From Melastoma dodecandrum (lineage: Eukaryota; Streptophyta; Magnoliopsida; Myrtales; Melastomataceae): DNA of 64,000 bases. The DNA is taken from assembly GCA_029817715.1 (NCBI GenBank), contig JARUPY010000397.1, positions 682,001-746,000 on the forward strand, in the 5' to 3' direction. Positions 1-12,113 of the stretch are shown one piece after another (the first letter of the stretch is position 1; each line of letters begins with the position of its first letter). The notes beneath the pieces are model-generated. The model searched no databases and was not told the DNA's origin. It worked only from the letters and a program-made list of their open reading frames with translations. A program made the translations under genes and the position numbers.

Positions 1-59
1 GATTGGATTGGTTTTGATGACGTTTTTTTTTGTTGTTTGTTTGGGTTGTTGATGTTAAA

Positions 60-885
60 GGGCGCCTGTCGAATTGGGAGGGGCGATGAGCTTAGTGCCG
101 CTGCACGACGCCACTTCTTCCGCTTTGATGACTTCGTTGCTGTGCTTGAGCAGTCGTAGTTGGGGCTGTCTCTCTGACGGTAAAACTTGATTGGTCCTTT
201 TTCTTAGCCATGTCTCTCGGGTCCTTGCACCTCTTCGCCTTCTGGACCCTTGTTTCGAATTCTGATGCATTTACAGCTCTTTGAATCTGGCTGGGTGCTT
301 TGTTTTGGCATTGGGACGGTGGAATGAAGGTTCTTTGTGTTCCATTTTGTTGCGATGGGATTTTTTGTGCGGTTAGGAAATAAGTTGACTCTTGAGATGG
401 TGGGACTGATTGTATGGCGTTAAGCAAGAGAGGCAGGTTTCTCTAGCTCTGTTGTGATTTTGAGTAAGAGTAGTATTTTCCAATCCACTTGAACTTCATT
501 ATCATGACATTGACACGCTTCAGAATACCTTTAGGATTCACGAAACAGAGAACAGATCTCTGCATGCACATTGGGCTCCAGAATGTTCCTTAACTGCATG
601 ATCTCTGTAACCATTTCTTTTTCTCCACCCTTTTTTCTTAGACTTTCTGCTGAACAGTGGTCTCCACTCTCCATGAATCCTGTTTTGAGAATTCTACTTT
701 TGTGTTGGATTACCTTTGGCTGTTTCCCAAATTGGTTTGGATCCATGGACCTTTTGATGTACACAGAATCCATTTGGGTCACCATTACAATTAAGGAAAG
801 AAGTCAAGTTAACCGAGTTCTCGATCGGTAAATGGTTAAGCAGATGGATGAGGCGCTGATGCACATGCATGGATCGCACTGGCAT
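60..885 (-). other. Possible unidentified coding segments on the minus strand
   Basis: Two stretches, about 785-531 and 427-92 on the minus strand, are open for 84 and 111 codons and read like ordinary soluble protein (charged, no low-complexity run). I recognise no domain in either. Both lie downstream of the SUMO protease stop on the same strand, so they could be exons of a separate minus-strand gene, part of a long non-coding RNA, or chance open frames in relatively GC-rich DNA. A donor-like AAAG/GTAATC at about 707-702 on the minus strand is the only splice-like signal I could attach. No start codon in good context was found. Confidence 0.2.
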
Positions 886-1729
886 GCTTTTGGGGAATAT
901 TAGACTAGGAGCATCAGAAGAAATTTCTGTAGTCTGCCATTTGGGGGCAGTCTCTTGGCAAGACTTTGCATGCTCATTGCCTCTCTGTAGAATGACTTGA
1001 TTACCTACCTATAAAGATACCGACCCTTTCAATCTGTGATATCCTTGTCTGCATGATTGCTATTACCTAGGATGCTAATTATTGCTTTGAATCATTTGGG
1101 ATTTGTTTGCAGGGTTGGCAACCCCTCTATAACATGGCCATAAAAGTTGGAGCTGCTGCGTTCCTACTCCATATGCCGAAGGAGCGATCAGATTGTCTTC
1201 CGAGATTAACCTTTTTGCTCTGTGTTAGCTTGCTCAAGATAAAAGTTCCCCTGTACTTTTGAGGTTGCCATGCTTCCATATCGGGGATGTGATTAGATTT
1301 TGAGTTTGGATTTGGAGCGGAGGGATGCTTGGTTATTGATAGCAGCTGAATATTTGGCATTGGACACGATGGCAATATTACTTGGCAAGGCAACCTAATA
1401 TGAATATTAGCAGTAATCACTGTCCAAAGTCAATTCCACCCAATTCACAACCTGACAGGTACCTATCAATGATGAGGAAAGTCTTACCCGACTGCCCATA
1501 TTTCAAGATGACAACATCCTCTCCACATATTTATAATCATTACTCAGAATGTTTATGCGCTCTATACCTGCCTTGAAGAAGCTGATGCACTGTTGTCCTA
1601 TTATGTACCACGAGGCAAGATGTACAGCTTAAAAGATGACCAACGGAGAAACGGACTAGACATGCCGCTTCCAGACTCGTATGCATTCAATCGCTTTCTC
1701 CATTCAAAGTCGCTGACTCGGAAGGATGA
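886..1729. other. Downstream flank of the SUMO protease gene
   Basis: No convincing gene. The part nearest 1729 should be the 3' UTR of the minus-strand SUMO protease. No clear poly(A) signal could be fixed by eye. Confidence 0.3.
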
Positions 1730-4700
1730 TTATTTGGCTTTTTCAGTGGCTTTCTCCAGTTCTTCCATGAGTAATCTCTTGATTTTCACTCTCAAATCAG
1801 AGGCTTCTTCTGGTCTAAACCACTGCTTGCCAAACTAGAGAACCAAAATGGGTATAATTGGTTCCACAGACTAAAGATAATGAAAAACACAAGGACGATG
1901 ATAATACTGGAGCTTTGTTCGAAAATAATGTTAGTCTGCAAATAAATTTGCGAAATACGGTACCATGTTTCGAAATTTGTGAAGCCGATTTCACCGCATT
2001 GGTCCACCAATTTCGAAATTTGGTACTGTATTTTGCAAATTTGTTTGTGGACTAATATTATTTTCCAACAAAAACTCGATAAAACTGCAGAAACCGTGGA
2101 AGGCATAAACCGGGTAGGTAAGTGAAAGAGGAAGATTCCTCACCATTGACAAATCCTTCTTGAGCCTGTCGGGAGCCTCCTCCATGAAGCGCTCCAGGAA
2201 ATAAAGCACAAAGAGACCACAGTCGTACTCATTATTCTGCTGGGGCACCTGGTATATATCCAAATAAATAATAACAGACTAGATCCATCAGAATGATAAA
2301 CTAATTGTGCACCCTAAACAACTCTTGAAAATTTTATCCCAAACCTAAGGTGGCGTAGCACCCGATTCCAGGCAGGAAATTTACCGCTATTCTTAAAACG
2401 GAGAAGGCTGGTTAATGCATATTAAGAAAAGGAAAATATGAGTGCTACTAAACTATTCATCCATTTTATGCTGATAAGTCTACATTTTAGAGACAACACA
2501 AAAAGCAAAAGCACTATGTTCAAATTATCGGGTCAAGCAGTAATTCAATATTCAAATTATTATGATATATTTCACAAATCTTTGAAAAATAAAATGAAAA
2601 ATAATGACTGGCCATCCACTTATCCGATCTATCCATCCCCAAAATATAATAATAAATAAATAAAATAAAATAAAAAATTAGAAAGGTTGATGTATGAGTT
2701 TCGTATAGAGATCATAGAATTTTGAATCTTCCTTCAGAAAACATGTTGAAGGCTATCATATGGTGCCTGATGAACCAATTGAACATACTTTATTTCCTAG
2801 TCCAACAAGAACTGCACCTCAAACTGGGCTAAAAGAAATCCCTTACCGAAATAGCCTTCTCTTCAATTTTACTTGGTAAAACCTTCCATGTTCCATGGGA
2901 AAAGGGAAGTTCTGAAAGATCAACTTCTAGTTTCACATGATTCCACTCCTCCACTAAAAAGCTGAAAAATGTAAGTCACAGCCACAGTAAATTCAGGGCT
3001 ATGATGTACCGTTAAAACCATTGAAATGAAGAAATTCGAAGGAGATAAAAGGAGTCTTAGAAAGAGAAGAATATAAAAAGGGAGATATATTCCTTCATTT
3101 ACTTCATTTTATGTTGAGCCATAAATTTGCATCCTTGTTGATGGAGACTCTTTCTTTTTTACCTTTTGATATTATGAAAAACTAATTTACTGCGATGAAG
3201 TTGAAGTGAATCTAAATGAAGCACAATTGGTCCAGATCGATCCTCCCTGTCTGGAAAGCATATAATAGCCAAGCTCCAATGTTGTCTGCAAAGAAGAGAG
3301 AACAAAACATAATTAAAGCTTATTAATGTTGGCAAAGCAAAGAGATCACAGTGTGATGCAACATCCTGCATAAAGGCATTTCTTTAGTATCCACTTCATC
3401 GATAATTTACTGTTCCAATTCATTAGATTAATTGATGCAAACAAGGAGATTCTCCGGTGATTATTTTTCTTTCCGTTTTCCAGTTTGTAGAACAAGAACA
3501 CATAGGGGGTATTAAAAAGGAATTTCGATTAGTCAATAATAGATATGATGGCCCATGGCCAGCAGAAAGCAGATGATGTCAACCAACGGCAGTAGATAGC
3601 AGAATCAAGAAGCATATTGCAGGAAGGTTTGGATATGCATGGCTGAAGGTGTTCACATTCAACTGCCAGTAGCAAGGGGTGACCAGGGACTGATGGACCA
3701 ACAATTCATAATGAAAATCCTTTCAAAATGCATCCTAGGAATAAATACAGTCCAACCAACCAAATGCTGTTCTGATAATTTCCATTAAATAATTACTGTC
3801 CAGCCAACCAAACATTCTACCGCCTGTTGACTAGAAACAAATGACCAAATAGCTCCACTAGTGAAGCAAACATTACATTAGAAGGTTAGATCCTTTAAAG
3901 TGATATAGAACTCCGTGTATAAACGGCCTCTTTGTAAATAATGGCAGTAGCAAAGCTTGTTATTTATATGCCCACCCTTCATCTACCCCATCACCAGCCA
4001 GAGAGCAATTAGTGTGCCAGGGATGTCATTTCCGAAAGGAAAAGGATCCCCATATTTACTTTACCTCCAAAAAAATTGGAGTTCACTTGCCAGTATCCTG
4101 ATTAATGAAATAATTAGCCAACAAATTTCCATGAAAGCACCAGTAATGCACCTTTGTGAGACAACATAAGTATGATGCCATATTCTTGAACTTACTCTTC
4201 GTGTATTGGAATGAATATATAAGCCTTCTGAAAGATGTTCACGCCCTTCCACCATCTTCTGAATTTAAAAAAAGAGGTGTCCTTTTCAAATCCCTGCTGG
4301 AAACAGGTTATTAAACTTAAATAGGAACTTCTACCCAGAAAACTTTTATAAGACGTCAACGATTGATTGGTCTGAATCATAGTTGTTAAAGCGCCAGAGC
4401 GCACCCGAAGTACAATCATCTTAAATCGCTTTAAACGCGAAGCGTCTTTTGACATTTGGCATCAATATTAAAAGAAAAATAAAATTTATCTAAATAATTT
4501 CAAGATAAGATCAATTCAACTTTGAATGCTAGAGAACAAAAAATTTGAAAGATTATGATGAATCTAAATCAACCATCAATATATTTCTGATGTCACCAAT
4601 AATCAGTCCAATAATCCTCATAATATAATAAAAAAAATCAAAAGCTGATTAAAAACGAAAGGGAAGGAGGAGAGCTCATAATATAATAAAAAAATCAAAA

Positions 4701-7700
4701 GCTGATTAAAAACAAAAGGGAAGGAGGAGACTAGCAACGACAGCGGATATAGGAGGAGGATGACCGACAGCGGCAGAGGAAGGAGAAGGCAGTGGGGCAG
4801 CGTCAGAGAAGGGCGCGGCGGTGGGGAGGGTTGTTCGTCGTTGGAGGTAAGGGCTTCCCGAATCGGTTTAGGGTCAAGGCGCGCGCTTTAAGCGCTCTGC
4901 GCTTTGGGCTTTGGGTCAAGGCGCGTGCTTTAAGCGCGCTTCTTACACTGCGCTCGAGAGCTTGGGATTTGAGCCCTCTGTCTGCGCTCCGCTGCGCTTC
5001 AGGAGCGCGCTTCTTACACTGCGCTCGAGCGCTTGGGATCTGAGCCCTCTGTCTGCGCTCCGCTGCGCTTCAGGGCTTTCAGGGCTTAAAGCGCGCTTAA
5101 GCGCGCTTTTGACAACTATGGTCTGAATTCCATACAAGAATATTTTGTTTCCGAGAATAATGTTTAGATAAAATAGTCAAATTATAGAAGATAACTTTTC
5201 AATCAATGCTAGGATAATAAGGCAAGCTTAGAACACATAATCTGAGGTTCACTTGATAGGCCTAAATAAAAAATTTGGATACCTTTTTCAGTAAGTACAG
5301 ATTAAGCATGCTTATTTCTTTTCTTTTTCTTTTTTTTTGGGGGGGGGGGATGAATAAGTAAAGATGTTATTACAAGGGATAATACCTTGCATGATATAGC
5401 CTCTTGCAGTTTCTTGTAGAAATATGTGTTAAAGAAATGGTAGTCACACATTCCCCTATCAAGCCATAGCTCTTTTTGCTGAAGGTACCTAGCCAGAAAA
5501 TCAAGATATCAGTTAATTGTTCATGGAGTAATTGTTGATAGAGATTAAGTAATAACGACAGTACTAGCAAGCATCTGACAACTTCTCTTTATAAGTTAAC
5601 ACATCAGACAACTCTTTGCCTGGAGACAAGACTTCAATGATGTCAGTTGTATAGCATGACCAACCCATACAATCATTAGCTGGTACATCACTTTCTATTT
5701 CTTCCTCAAAATAGAGAATGTAGTCGACTAATGGAAAATACTTACAAAATATAGAAATTTATTATAGGTGATGTCAGATAGCACTCCGGGTCAAGGCATG
5801 CTACATCGGAATAAGATATTTCAACAGATCCAGGATCATCTCTGAGCCAAAAATAAGGACAAGCTTTGTCAAAACTTTGACATTTTAGAATAACTCCCTC
5901 AATTATGTTTTTACTAATTTTCTCCTGTAATTATATAACTTGTAATACCGTGAAGGGTAATATATCCTGGCGTCCTTCATGCTGGCACTGCATCAAACAA
6001 TCATGGTGGCCCACTTAAAATTTGATCTGGGTTACAACAACACCAATATTACTCAAGTAGGATACCAAAACATTCTTTTTTTTTTACCATTTGGAGAAGA
6101 TGCCGTCTCCTGAAGTTGTCTCTATTGCCTGACAATGTTCATCTACATCAATGATAACTGTCTGGCGCTGCTTCAAATAAAAAAATAATAATCATAACAA
6201 ATGGATAGAATATTAGCAAAAGAAGACTAATTCCATGAGGATTTTTGCCTTGTCTTTTAGGTTTTGGTCATAAAAGGGGGGGCTGACAACATGAAATACA
6301 AATAGAAGTGAATAATTAAAATATGACTATGATTCAGATATCAACCCCTGAACTTTCACAGCAGAGCAAAATAACAATAATTTGTGCTAACACAAGAACA
6401 TGAGAAAAGGATATATGCTTCCACTCAATGTAAGAGTTAAATACCTTCTTAGCCAACTTTTTTAATGGGGAAACTTGAGGGTCCTTGCTCCTACATATAA
6501 AAATAAGTAAATAAATAAATACATTCATAACAGAAGTACAAGAAACAGAGCAAATAGGTTCAGCTGCTATATGAACACCAGAGTTTACAACACCAGCCAT
6601 TGAATGACTTAAATGAATTGATTAAAAGATCCAAAAAATTGCACAAAGGACATCTTCTGGTTCCGCTCCCCCCCCCCCTCTTCCAGAAAAAGAAAAAGGA
6701 GAAGGAAAATAAATACGAGCTTTATCAAATGAAAACCACACTACTTGGCTCGTATTACTTTTAATGAGATATTTTGTATTGTCAAGTGCTCATTTTTATA
6801 AGGTATTTTGTTTTGTCGAGTACTGTAATTCCTTCTCAAGTAAAAAACAAAGAGAGTGGAATAGCTAACCTTGAGGCAAAGTGTGGAGAGAATAGATCAC
6901 CCTTCCTGCGGAGAAAAAAAGGGGATATGCTTCTGTTGTCGTCATTGGTCTTAACTCGGTCGAAATGCAGGTTTCCACGGTCCTGAAAGGACAGGTGTCT
7001 CGAAGAGACAAATGGTTTTCTTCTTTTCTTGGGAGAAACCTGCCCATTAAACTTTTCCTTAGACCGATTGAAGTAACCTTTAGATGATTCTTCATCCTTC
7101 TCTGCATTAGGTGCCCTATAAGAATTCTGTATATAACATTAGAGTATAAACAATTGAAACTCACCATTGAGTGATAATACAACATTTAAAACACTCGTAC
7201 ATTTTCATCAATCTTTTTAAGAAATAGTTGTGCAAAGGATTCTTGGAAAGGAGCTTGCACGGGAGACGATTCTCTTAAGCCATCTGATGTGCCTACAATA
7301 TAGTTCAACAGATTGAGCCTTGTTATACAACTCCAAACTTTACATCAATGACAGAAAGAACACTTAAACAGATGTAAGATTTCGTGCCAAAAAGTAGTAA
7401 TTTCCAATCGGAAACCACAACAAAATGAGGCCATTTCAAATTCTTGTAATGGAGTTTGGGAAGCCTTTGCTTATCTACCGACTTACTGCCACAGAAAATT
7501 AGAAAAACAACCCAGCCCGTGCTTTATAAATGGCTTCAGCAGAAAGCCCAACCTAGATATCTGAGTGAAGATTGTAGTTCTATCACACTAATTTATCGAG
7601 TAACAGTGTGACATATGGGACAATAGTTGGATCTCCAAAAGCAACTCTGAATATCTAAAAACTGTTAACTTATAAGTGCATCATGGAACCACTATAACCT

Positions 7701-9232
7701 ACATCAAATGTTGAACACCAGAAAAAATTATGATGAAATTTATTTACAGACGTATCACACCAAAAAGGAAACCACTCATAACACATACAAGAAATCATGT
7801 TAAAAATATCAATCAAACAACTTGTCATCTGACTACAATTATAAAGGGTCCATGCAAATGTGCAATACAGAAAAACCATCCTAATTATGCAGCCCAAAAA
7901 GATGTGAGCGTGCTGTAATTCTAAAAAATCAACTGCAATCAAAGGCCTCAAATTTCACCTGTGGTAGTTGGAGAACAGGGTGGCCTGGGCCTCACACTCC
8001 TGTCAATTTCCTGACAACAGAAAATGGACAGCAAATGCTTAAAGTGACTTTACAGAAACTAGCTGACATATAATTCCTTTAAAACAAATAGAATCCTTTT
8101 TCATATGCAAACTATTCAAGAGTACAACAACAGAAAGAAGTTCACAAACTGCTCAAACCAGAAATAACAGTATGTCTATTTGCCATCACTAAATAGCACT
8201 CCTAATCTCCCTAGACAGGTCATCCATCCTCATTACACTTAGGTTCTTGTCATGTACTCAATTATATCATCTTTTCTTGCCTCCAGTTTTTGTTTCCTAT
8301 TTCTTCCCAGTCTGCATTCAATATTCAATCCTATTTCACGCAGTGTGGTAGGATTTAATACAACATCAACACAATTCCGGAGCCCTTATCCAGCTAAGTG
8401 GGTTAACCGGATGAAATCTACATCGTCATTGCTCTATTTCTTGTTTTTTTTTTCATTTGACCACACCAATGTCAAAGGAAAGTATTCCTCAATCTTGTTT
8501 CCCACCAAGGAATTTTTTTCTAACCCCAGACTCTGCTCTATACACATCAAAATTTGTGATTCTCAATTGTGAAAACCACCTTGTTATCGATTCTTCTAAA
8601 AATAAGAAGCAGATTGAAAGAAATAACCCAGCCAAGTCTGGACACAGTGATGAAATTTTACAAATTAAAAAACAGGAAACCCAGGTTACATGCGATCCAA
8701 CCGATTCCCTGTATAATCCAGGTAATCAAAAGGCCAGGCCGTTATCTAGAAATTGCAAACTTTCCCAGGATCGTTCATCAGCGCACATTCTTTCGTAGTC
8801 TTTGTGACAATAACTCCTATCAAACCAATGAGTAAACCCAAACAAAAGTAGATAATCGAAAGCATTCCAATCTACAGGCATCATCACATTCCCATAACCA
8901 ACTGGAAGCGCTCGACCAAGGACCTGATCAACACGACGCAATTTCCGACGCTCCATCTCCTTGCACAACGCGGCGATCATCACCCTGAGTTTCTTTCCTC
9001 CATCGGGCAAGTTATTCCGGAGGTTTTTCAAAGTATCCCTCTTCTTATTTATCTCATCCTCCAACTTGCTGTCGCTGAATGCTTCAATCTGCTCCCTGAT
9101 CGACGGGTCGACGACTTCCTCGTCGCGGACGGACGAGGGGGGTAATACGACGAGTTCCCGTGGGGAAGAGCCATCGTCCCGTCCGTCGATGAGTTGGGAC
9201 CAGTCAAGGTCGATGCCTTTCTTAGCCATCAT
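1730..9232 (-). CDS. OTS1: OTS1/ULP1D-type SUMO-specific cysteine protease
   Basis: SUMO protease of the C48/ULP1 family, which in plants removes SUMO from nuclear targets and tempers stress and light signalling. Minus-strand exons: 9232-8924, 8010-7959, 7292-7201, 7126-6870, 6490-6445, 6170-6088, 5987-5949, 5841-5746, 5488-5386, 4293-4196, 3285-3163, 2961-2847, 2248-2144, 1834-1730. All junctions are GT-AG and phases close over 1623 nt, giving 540 aa. The N-terminal third is charged and resembles OTS1. The protease domain covers roughly residues 280-520, with His394 in HWSLAIICFP, Asp417 in LHLDSL, oxyanion Gln475 and catalytic Cys481 in YDCGLFVLYF. All catalytic residues are present, so it should be active. 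The start is the first of two adjacent ATGs. The introns host two transposon insertions. OTS1 and OTS2 cannot be told apart here. Confidence 0.93.
1917..2070. mobile_element. Palindromic MITE in the last intron of the SUMO protease gene
   Basis: A 154-bp inverted repeat. About 60 bp starting TGTTCGAAAATAATGTTAGT is repeated in reverse complement at the other end (ending ATTATTTTCCAACA), around a spacer of about 35 bp. It lies between exons 13 and 14. The two arms match at most positions by eye. No clear target duplication is seen. It may be a small non-autonomous DNA transposon; if transcribed with the host gene it would fold into a long hairpin. Confidence 0.6.
4617..4731. repeat. Two-copy tandem repeat, 58-bp unit
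   Basis: Two near-identical copies starting CTCATAATATAAT and ending in GGGAAGGAGGAGA lie head to tail inside the hAT-like insertion. Confidence 0.8.
4934..5074. repeat. Two-copy tandem repeat, 71-bp unit
   Basis: GC-rich unit starting GCGCGCTTCTTACACTGCGC at 4934 and again at 5005, inside the hAT-like insertion. The copies differ at a few bases. Confidence 0.8.
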
Positions 9233-9439
9233 AGGCCGATCGTGGCTCCGACCTGTCCTCCGCTGGGGAGCATCAATAGACCGCCGCGCGGTATTCTAGG
9301 GGAGGGTGGGAAGGGGACCGTGCCATTTGGCCGTTTCCGGGAGCCTGGTGGGCAGGCGTTAGGGCGGGGGGCGGTATATACAGTGGAGAGCATTACTACC
9401 GTAACTATGATGAGGACTATTTCCTAGATGTCTTCCGGC

Positions 9440-10320
9440 AGACAATTATTAGAAGATTTGATTGAACACAATTCTAAGTTTTACTATTGATTTGATTACA
9501 CTTCTTTAAATTCTTTCGCTAGTAGAAATAGAAAGGATATCTATTATATTGGAAATTAATAAGAAATTTTTTCCCCTTTTCTCTCGTGTTCCTTTTTTCT
9601 TTGTTATCATCGATTTTGTGGAGTTTGTAAACGGCCTACACGCTATTTTAATATTTTTATTATAAAAAATTTTATTCGTATCAAATCTCAATCCCCGAAG
9701 CGGATCCACGATTTCCATAAGTGGATTCATAGCGGATACTCGATTTCCGGAAGAGAATCGTCGATTTTCTCGATCCCCATGAGGGCAAGATACTGCGTAA
9801 TTAGTCAGAAAAAAATAGAAGTTTCTGGAAGCGAATCGTTCACTAATGAAAAAAATATTTGCCTCGTAGACCCATCAACGAATACTATTTCGAAAAGCAA
9901 GAAATTCCTTTCCACTCATAATTTCCAGAAGAATGGTGATATTGATGTTCAACAAATACGTTCATAAGAAAATCTGACAGATTTATTCACAAAGGCTTTG
10001 CCTACAACAATTCTACAACAATTTTTGAAAGGCTCATGCATAAAATTGGAATACGCAAACTTGGAGATTTAAAGTGATCTTATAAGAGGGGAGTAAACTT
10101 CAAGTAGTGTGAATGCCTATTTTTTATAATTATTTATTATTTATTCGGTTACAATTATTTAGATTCTTTCTATTATAAAATCTCTATTAATAGAAGGGAT
10201 ATTCATTGTATACGTAAGATCTTGGAAATCAACAAGAAATTCTCTTCCATTTTCTCTCTATATTCTCTCGTTTTCGTTCTTCGTTTCTTTTTCACAACAA
10301 TTAAAACATTTCTTTTTTTT
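9440..10320 (+). mobile_element. Degenerate Copia retrotransposon remnant
   Basis: Bases 9890-10075 encode a decayed Copia RNase H C-terminus on the plus strand, with GDIDVQQIRS then ENLTDLFTKALPTT, broken by stop codons. It is followed by a purine-rich tract (AAGAGGGGAG). Two AT-rich blocks with matching segments (about 9480-9590 and 10140-10260, both with AGAAATTYTYTTCC-like runs) look like diverged LTR parts on either side. Nearly all of gag and pol is deleted. Exact ends are unclear. Confidence 0.5.
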
Positions 10321-11735
10321 GCTTTTTAATTTTTTTTTAAATTTTAATCAAAATCCTTATTATATTTCACTTTGTAAATTCTAACGTAGTTCAACCAATT
10401 TGATGTTGTCTGATATTTGTGTGTCACGTTCAATTTATAAAAAGAGTACAATGGTTTAAAAAATGGAAAAAAAATAGAAGAAAAAAATGAACAAAGACCC
10501 CGAAATTACAACAGCTTATAAATATGATCTGAACTCAAATAGACTAAAGAAAGAAGATGTTCCTCTTAAATTATAAAATTATTAGACTACCTCGATGTAA
10601 ATACGTTCTATTACTCATCATGACATGAATAGCACCGACCAACATATAATTTGCTATATTCTTGGTTTTGATGTGCATCAATAAAAGTATTCAAAATATA
10701 TACTAGAATTAGATAATCAGAGAGAAAAAGGAATCCAAGTTTTGTCAAAAGATTAAAAAAAAAACTTATAAGAATTACCTTTGAGATTTTATATTAAATA
10801 TTTTTCCCAAACCTAAATCAAACCCGCTAAAATAGACATTCTACATGAACAGCATCACATTATATAGCATTCCCAATTAAGAATTTTAGGATTAAAAAGG
10901 TAGTTTACTACATTTTAAAAAATTTAAAATTTTCATTAAACGCTTCTAAAATAAAATCTTCCAAATCAATGAAATTACACACGATTTTAATTGCGGTATG
11001 ATTAAAATGTATGTATCCAATTATATAAAAATTTATGTGTCCCTTTTATAAACGTCGTTAATTTCTAACTACCTAGACATTAATATTTTTTTTGTTTGGT
11101 TTACCATTCTTTTTTAATAAAGTCTACAACAGTATTGACTTTAAATTTATTTAAAAATTAAAGTGGTTGGTTGGACTTTCTACTTGTTTCCCATTTTAGA
11201 ATATTTTGGGTGTCTTTATCTTATTTTTAGTTACTATTAACAATATTTCCATTCAATAGAAATTATTGGAAAATAAAAAATTTGTGTAAAACGTCATTTT
11301 ATTTTTATTAGTATAATTAAATTCATGGTAATTTAATAATAAAAAATTGAAATTATTATTACTTGAATAAATGACTTAAGGTTGAGAATCCTGAGGCACG
11401 ACAAATTGTCAATCCCATAAGATTAAAAAATAAAAGTAAAAGTCCTATGGTTTAAAATAAAAATTTCGGATAAGGGTTTGAGGATTAAAAATGATGATCT
11501 ACTTAATTTGAATGTCGTAGAATACGTTGCAACCGGAGTTACTTATTGTACTTCACGAACCAAAACTATATAAAATCAACTTTATTTATTCTTGAGAAAA
11601 TTACTTAACAAAAAATATTGATTTTTATAATTTCATTATGCAAATATACTTTATTTTTACAAATTTAAAACAATTAATTTACTAGATTTATAAAAATTTG
11701 GATATATAATGTGTGAAAGAAAAGCTCCCCATCAT
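10321..11735. other. AT-rich intergenic stretch, nothing recognised
   Basis: Very AT-rich with many homopolymer runs. No gene, repeat array or element end was recognised. Confidence 0.6.
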
Positions 11736-11740
11736 TCATA

Positions 11741-12098
11741 TGTTGGGGGTTATGTGTGTAGGATTGGATAGGAAGGGAGAAGGTGCTAGCAGAACGTAGG
11801 TTCTGTACTGCCGACGACCTTCTGTAGGATAGAGGAAACCTTCTGTAGAGCTGCTGCACCTACGAGGAGTGTTTTGGCTACAATTTCTCTTTGTTTTAAA
11901 CTTTCTCTTTTTCCCATCATCATACAAGAAATGTCTACACGTCCCTTTATATATAGGGAGGAGTAGGAAAACCAAAAGACAATAGAAACCGACATATTTA
12001 ATGACAGATTTAATAGCCTGCTTTAATGACCCACTTAAATGACTTTTCCGTTACTAAATTCAATACCCATTAATATTGATCATAAATTACCTTCAACA
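11741..12098 (-). repeat. 3' LTR of the Copia element
   Basis: 358 bp, TG...CA, matching 15681-16035. It carries a TATATATA-like box (11950-11958, minus orientation) and several CTTCTG words on the plus strand. Confidence 0.9.
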
Positions 12099-12113
12099 CC
12101 CCCTCTTAATTTA
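12099..12113 (-). promoter_or_regulatory. Polypurine tract of the Copia element
   Basis: Sense-strand AATTAAGAGGGGG directly abuts the 3' LTR, the expected plus-strand priming site. Confidence 0.8.

Larger units (their letters stand above)
4378..5120. mobile_element. GC-rich non-autonomous DNA transposon, hAT-like
   Basis: The 743-bp insertion has terminal inverted repeats CATAGTTGTTAAAGCGC (left) and GCGCTTTTGACAACTATG (right). It is flanked by the direct repeat GTCTGAAT, 8 bp (9 bp if the shared G is counted), at 4370-4377 and 5121-5128. An 8-bp duplication fits the hAT superfamily; a 9-bp reading would suit Mutator. It sits in the intron between SUMO protease exons 9 and 10. Its right half is strikingly rich in GCGC and AAGCGC words against an AT-rich intron. 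It has no transposase ORF and so depends on another element. Confidence 0.75.
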
